A stretch of 6,885 bases of DNA, taken from assembly GCA_003509785.1 (NCBI GenBank), contig DOMY01000177.1:9489-16373 (forward strand), in the 5' to 3' direction. Within the stretch, counting starts at the first letter, position 1; each line of letters begins with the position of its first letter. Made by a program: the position numbers and the translations under genes. Source of the stretch: Gemmobacter sp. (GTDB lineage: Bacteria; Pseudomonadota; Alphaproteobacteria; Rhodobacterales; Rhodobacteraceae). Positions 5,793 to 6,885 of the stretch are shown piece after piece. Below the pieces are notes generated by a model. It ran no database searches. It had not been told where the DNA came from and saw only the letters and a list, made by a program, of their open reading frames with translations.

Positions 5793-6763
5793 ACATGCGC
5801 GCCCTTCCGCTTTATGTGACGATCGGCATCTTTCTGGTGGCCTATCTGATCTGCTGGATCCAGTTTCCGAACATGCTGTCCACACGCGTTGTCGGAAATC
5901 TGCTGACCGATAACGCCTATCTGGGCATTGTCGCCGTCGGCATGACCGTGGTGATCATCTCGGGCGGGATCGACCTTTCCGTGGGATCTGTCATCGCCTT
6001 TTCCGGCGTGTTCATCGCGGTGATGCTGCGCGATACAGGCCTGCATCCACTCGCCGTCTTTGCCATCCTTCTGGCGCTGACCACGGCCTTCGGTGGCGCC
6101 ATGGGCTGGCTGATCGACAGGCTCGCCATGCCTGCCTTCATCGTCACCTTGGCCGGGATGTTTCTGGCCCGCGGGGCGGCATACCTTCTGTCGATTGAAT
6201 CCGTTCCGATTTCGCATCCCTTCTACCAAAGCCTGCAAGGCGCCTACTGGCTGATGCCGGGCAAGGGGCGCCTGACACTGATCGGATTGCTGATGCTGTT
6301 TACCTTCTGTGTCGGCATGATCATGATGCACAAGACCCGATTTGGCGCATCGGTCTATGCCATTGGCGGCGGCGAGGCGACCGCCGCGCTGATGGGGGTG
6401 CGGCAGGGTCGGACAACCGTGAAGGTCTATGCCTTTTCGGGGCTGATGGCCGGGCTTTCCGGGATCGTGTTTTCCGTCTACACGGGGTCGGGCTATTCCC
6501 TGGCCACAGTGGGAACCGAACTGACAGCCATCGCCGCCGTCGTCATTGGGGGCACGCTGCTGACCGGGGGGGCAGGCTATGTCTTTGGCACCCTGATCGG
6601 CGTTCTGACGATGGGATTGATCCAGACCTATATCGTCTTCGATGGCACGCGCTCCTCCTGGTGGACCAAGATCGTGACGGGCCTGCTGTTGCTGCTGTTC
6701 ATTCTTCTGCAGAAGGGGCTGGTTCGGCTTTCCGAATCCCGCCTTGTCGCCCGAGAGGGTTAA
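5789..6763 (+). CDS. yjfF: Galactofuranose-type ABC transporter, second permease YjfF
   Basis: This is a 324-residue inner-membrane permease of the same family as YtfT, and its presumed heterodimer partner (E. coli YjfF is about 331 residues). Recognisable stretches are LPLYVTIGIF at the N terminus, LLTDNAYLGIVAVGMTVVIISGGIDLSVGSVIAF (38-71), PAFIVTLAGMFLARG, YAIGGGEATAALMGV, AVVIGGTLLTGG, and near the end GLIQTYIVFDGTRSSWWTKI, which matches remembered E. coli YjfF closely and separates it from RbsC-like permeases. The frame is open from 5510, but bases before 5789 belong to ytfT. The ATG at 5789 forms an ATGA overlap with the ytfT stop, and AAGGA lies 11 bases upstream. An ATG two codons later (5795) is possible but has worse spacing. 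It is the last gene of the operon seen here; it ends with TAA and no clear terminator follows. Confidence 0.93.
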   Translation: MNMRALPLYVTIGIFLVAYLICWIQFPNMLSTRVVGNLLTDNAYLGIVAVGMTVVIISGGIDLSVGSVIAFSGVFIAVMLRDTGLHPLAVFAILLALTTAFGGAMGWLIDRLAMPAFIVTLAGMFLARGAAYLLSIESVPISHPFYQSLQGAYWLMPGKGRLTLIGLLMLFTFCVGMIMMHKTRFGASVYAIGGGEATAALMGVRQGRTTVKVYAFSGLMAGLSGIVFSVYTGSGYSLATVGTELTAIAAVVIGGTLLTGGAGYVFGTLIGVLTMGLIQTYIVFDGTRSSWWTKIVTGLLLLLFILLQKGLVRLSESRLVAREG

Positions 6764-6885
6764 ACCACCCTCCCCCGGATGCCTCGCAGCGGCTACTATT
6801 TGGGGGGGCTGCCACCCATTGATCTGCGGCCCTAAAGGACAGATTTAAGGGCGCTTATCTGGTTCGGCGTAACCCGTGCAGGACT
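6764..6885. other. Right-end non-coding stretch; possible edge of an insertion sequence
   Basis: No complete gene is visible. The stretch has a run of seven G (6802-6808) and a weak inverted repeat GCCCTAAA/TTTAAGGGC (6829-6852, one bulged base, 7-base loop) without a T-run. From 6820, TGATCTGCGGCCC followed by AAAGGACAGA looks like the terminal repeat of an IS3-type element, many of which begin with TG, a CTG-C-rich block and then a GGACA-like block. The window ends before any transposase could appear, so this is a guess from pattern. An operon terminator or the leader of the next gene is equally possible. Confidence 0.25.

Noticed and set aside
5735..6331. 198-residue - strand open frame
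   Set aside because: Antisense to yjfF, rich in His/Gln/Asp with no recognisable domain; a composition artefact.
1..6885. CRISPR arrays, tRNA or rRNA genes, toxin-antitoxin or phage genes
   Set aside because: No regularly spaced repeats, no tRNA-like cloverleaf or rRNA sequence, and no such protein families were seen on either strand.

Overview
The window is GC-rich, gene-dense bacterial DNA. Its gene style points to an alphaproteobacterium, most likely in the Rhodobacterales: GbpR-like LysR regulators, a typical Ala/Gly-rich coding bias, and AGGGAGAG/AGGAG-type ribosome binding sites. This placement is inferred from sequence style and remembered relatives; no search was run.

Layout, left to right. 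Bases 1-302 hold the 3' end of a + strand LysR-type regulator whose DNA-binding half lies outside the window. It converges with a complete LysR-type regulator on the - strand (371-1309) that resembles GbpR, a sugar-responsive activator known from Agrobacterium and Azospirillum. A gap of about 925 bp (1310-2234) follows with no recognisable gene. Its left end carries overlapping divergent promoter-like elements. Its right end, just before the next gene, carries several small GC-rich hairpins. Then comes a four-gene + strand operon in the same order as E. coli ytfQ-ytfR-ytfT-yjfF: periplasmic sugar-binding protein (2235-3194), two-domain ATPase (3277-4776), and two inner-membrane permeases (4773-5792 and 5789-6763). 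The last 122 bases hold no complete gene and may include the start of an insertion sequence.

How it works together. The binding protein captures a furanose-form sugar in the periplasm and delivers it to a YtfT/YjfF permease pair. The fused double-ATPase YtfR powers import. By homology the substrate is D-galactofuranose, though closely related systems are associated with other furanose sugars such as L-arabinofuranose. The divergently placed LysR protein is the obvious candidate regulator. A strong hairpin between ytfQ and ytfR would allow more binding protein than membrane components to be made. ytfR-ytfT and ytfT-yjfF each overlap by an ATGA, which suggests translational coupling.

I found no evidence for an undescribed enzymatic or defence system. 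The main curiosities are the long structured gap before ytfQ, two look-alike hairpins that bracket ytfQ, and a possible mobile-element edge at the right end.
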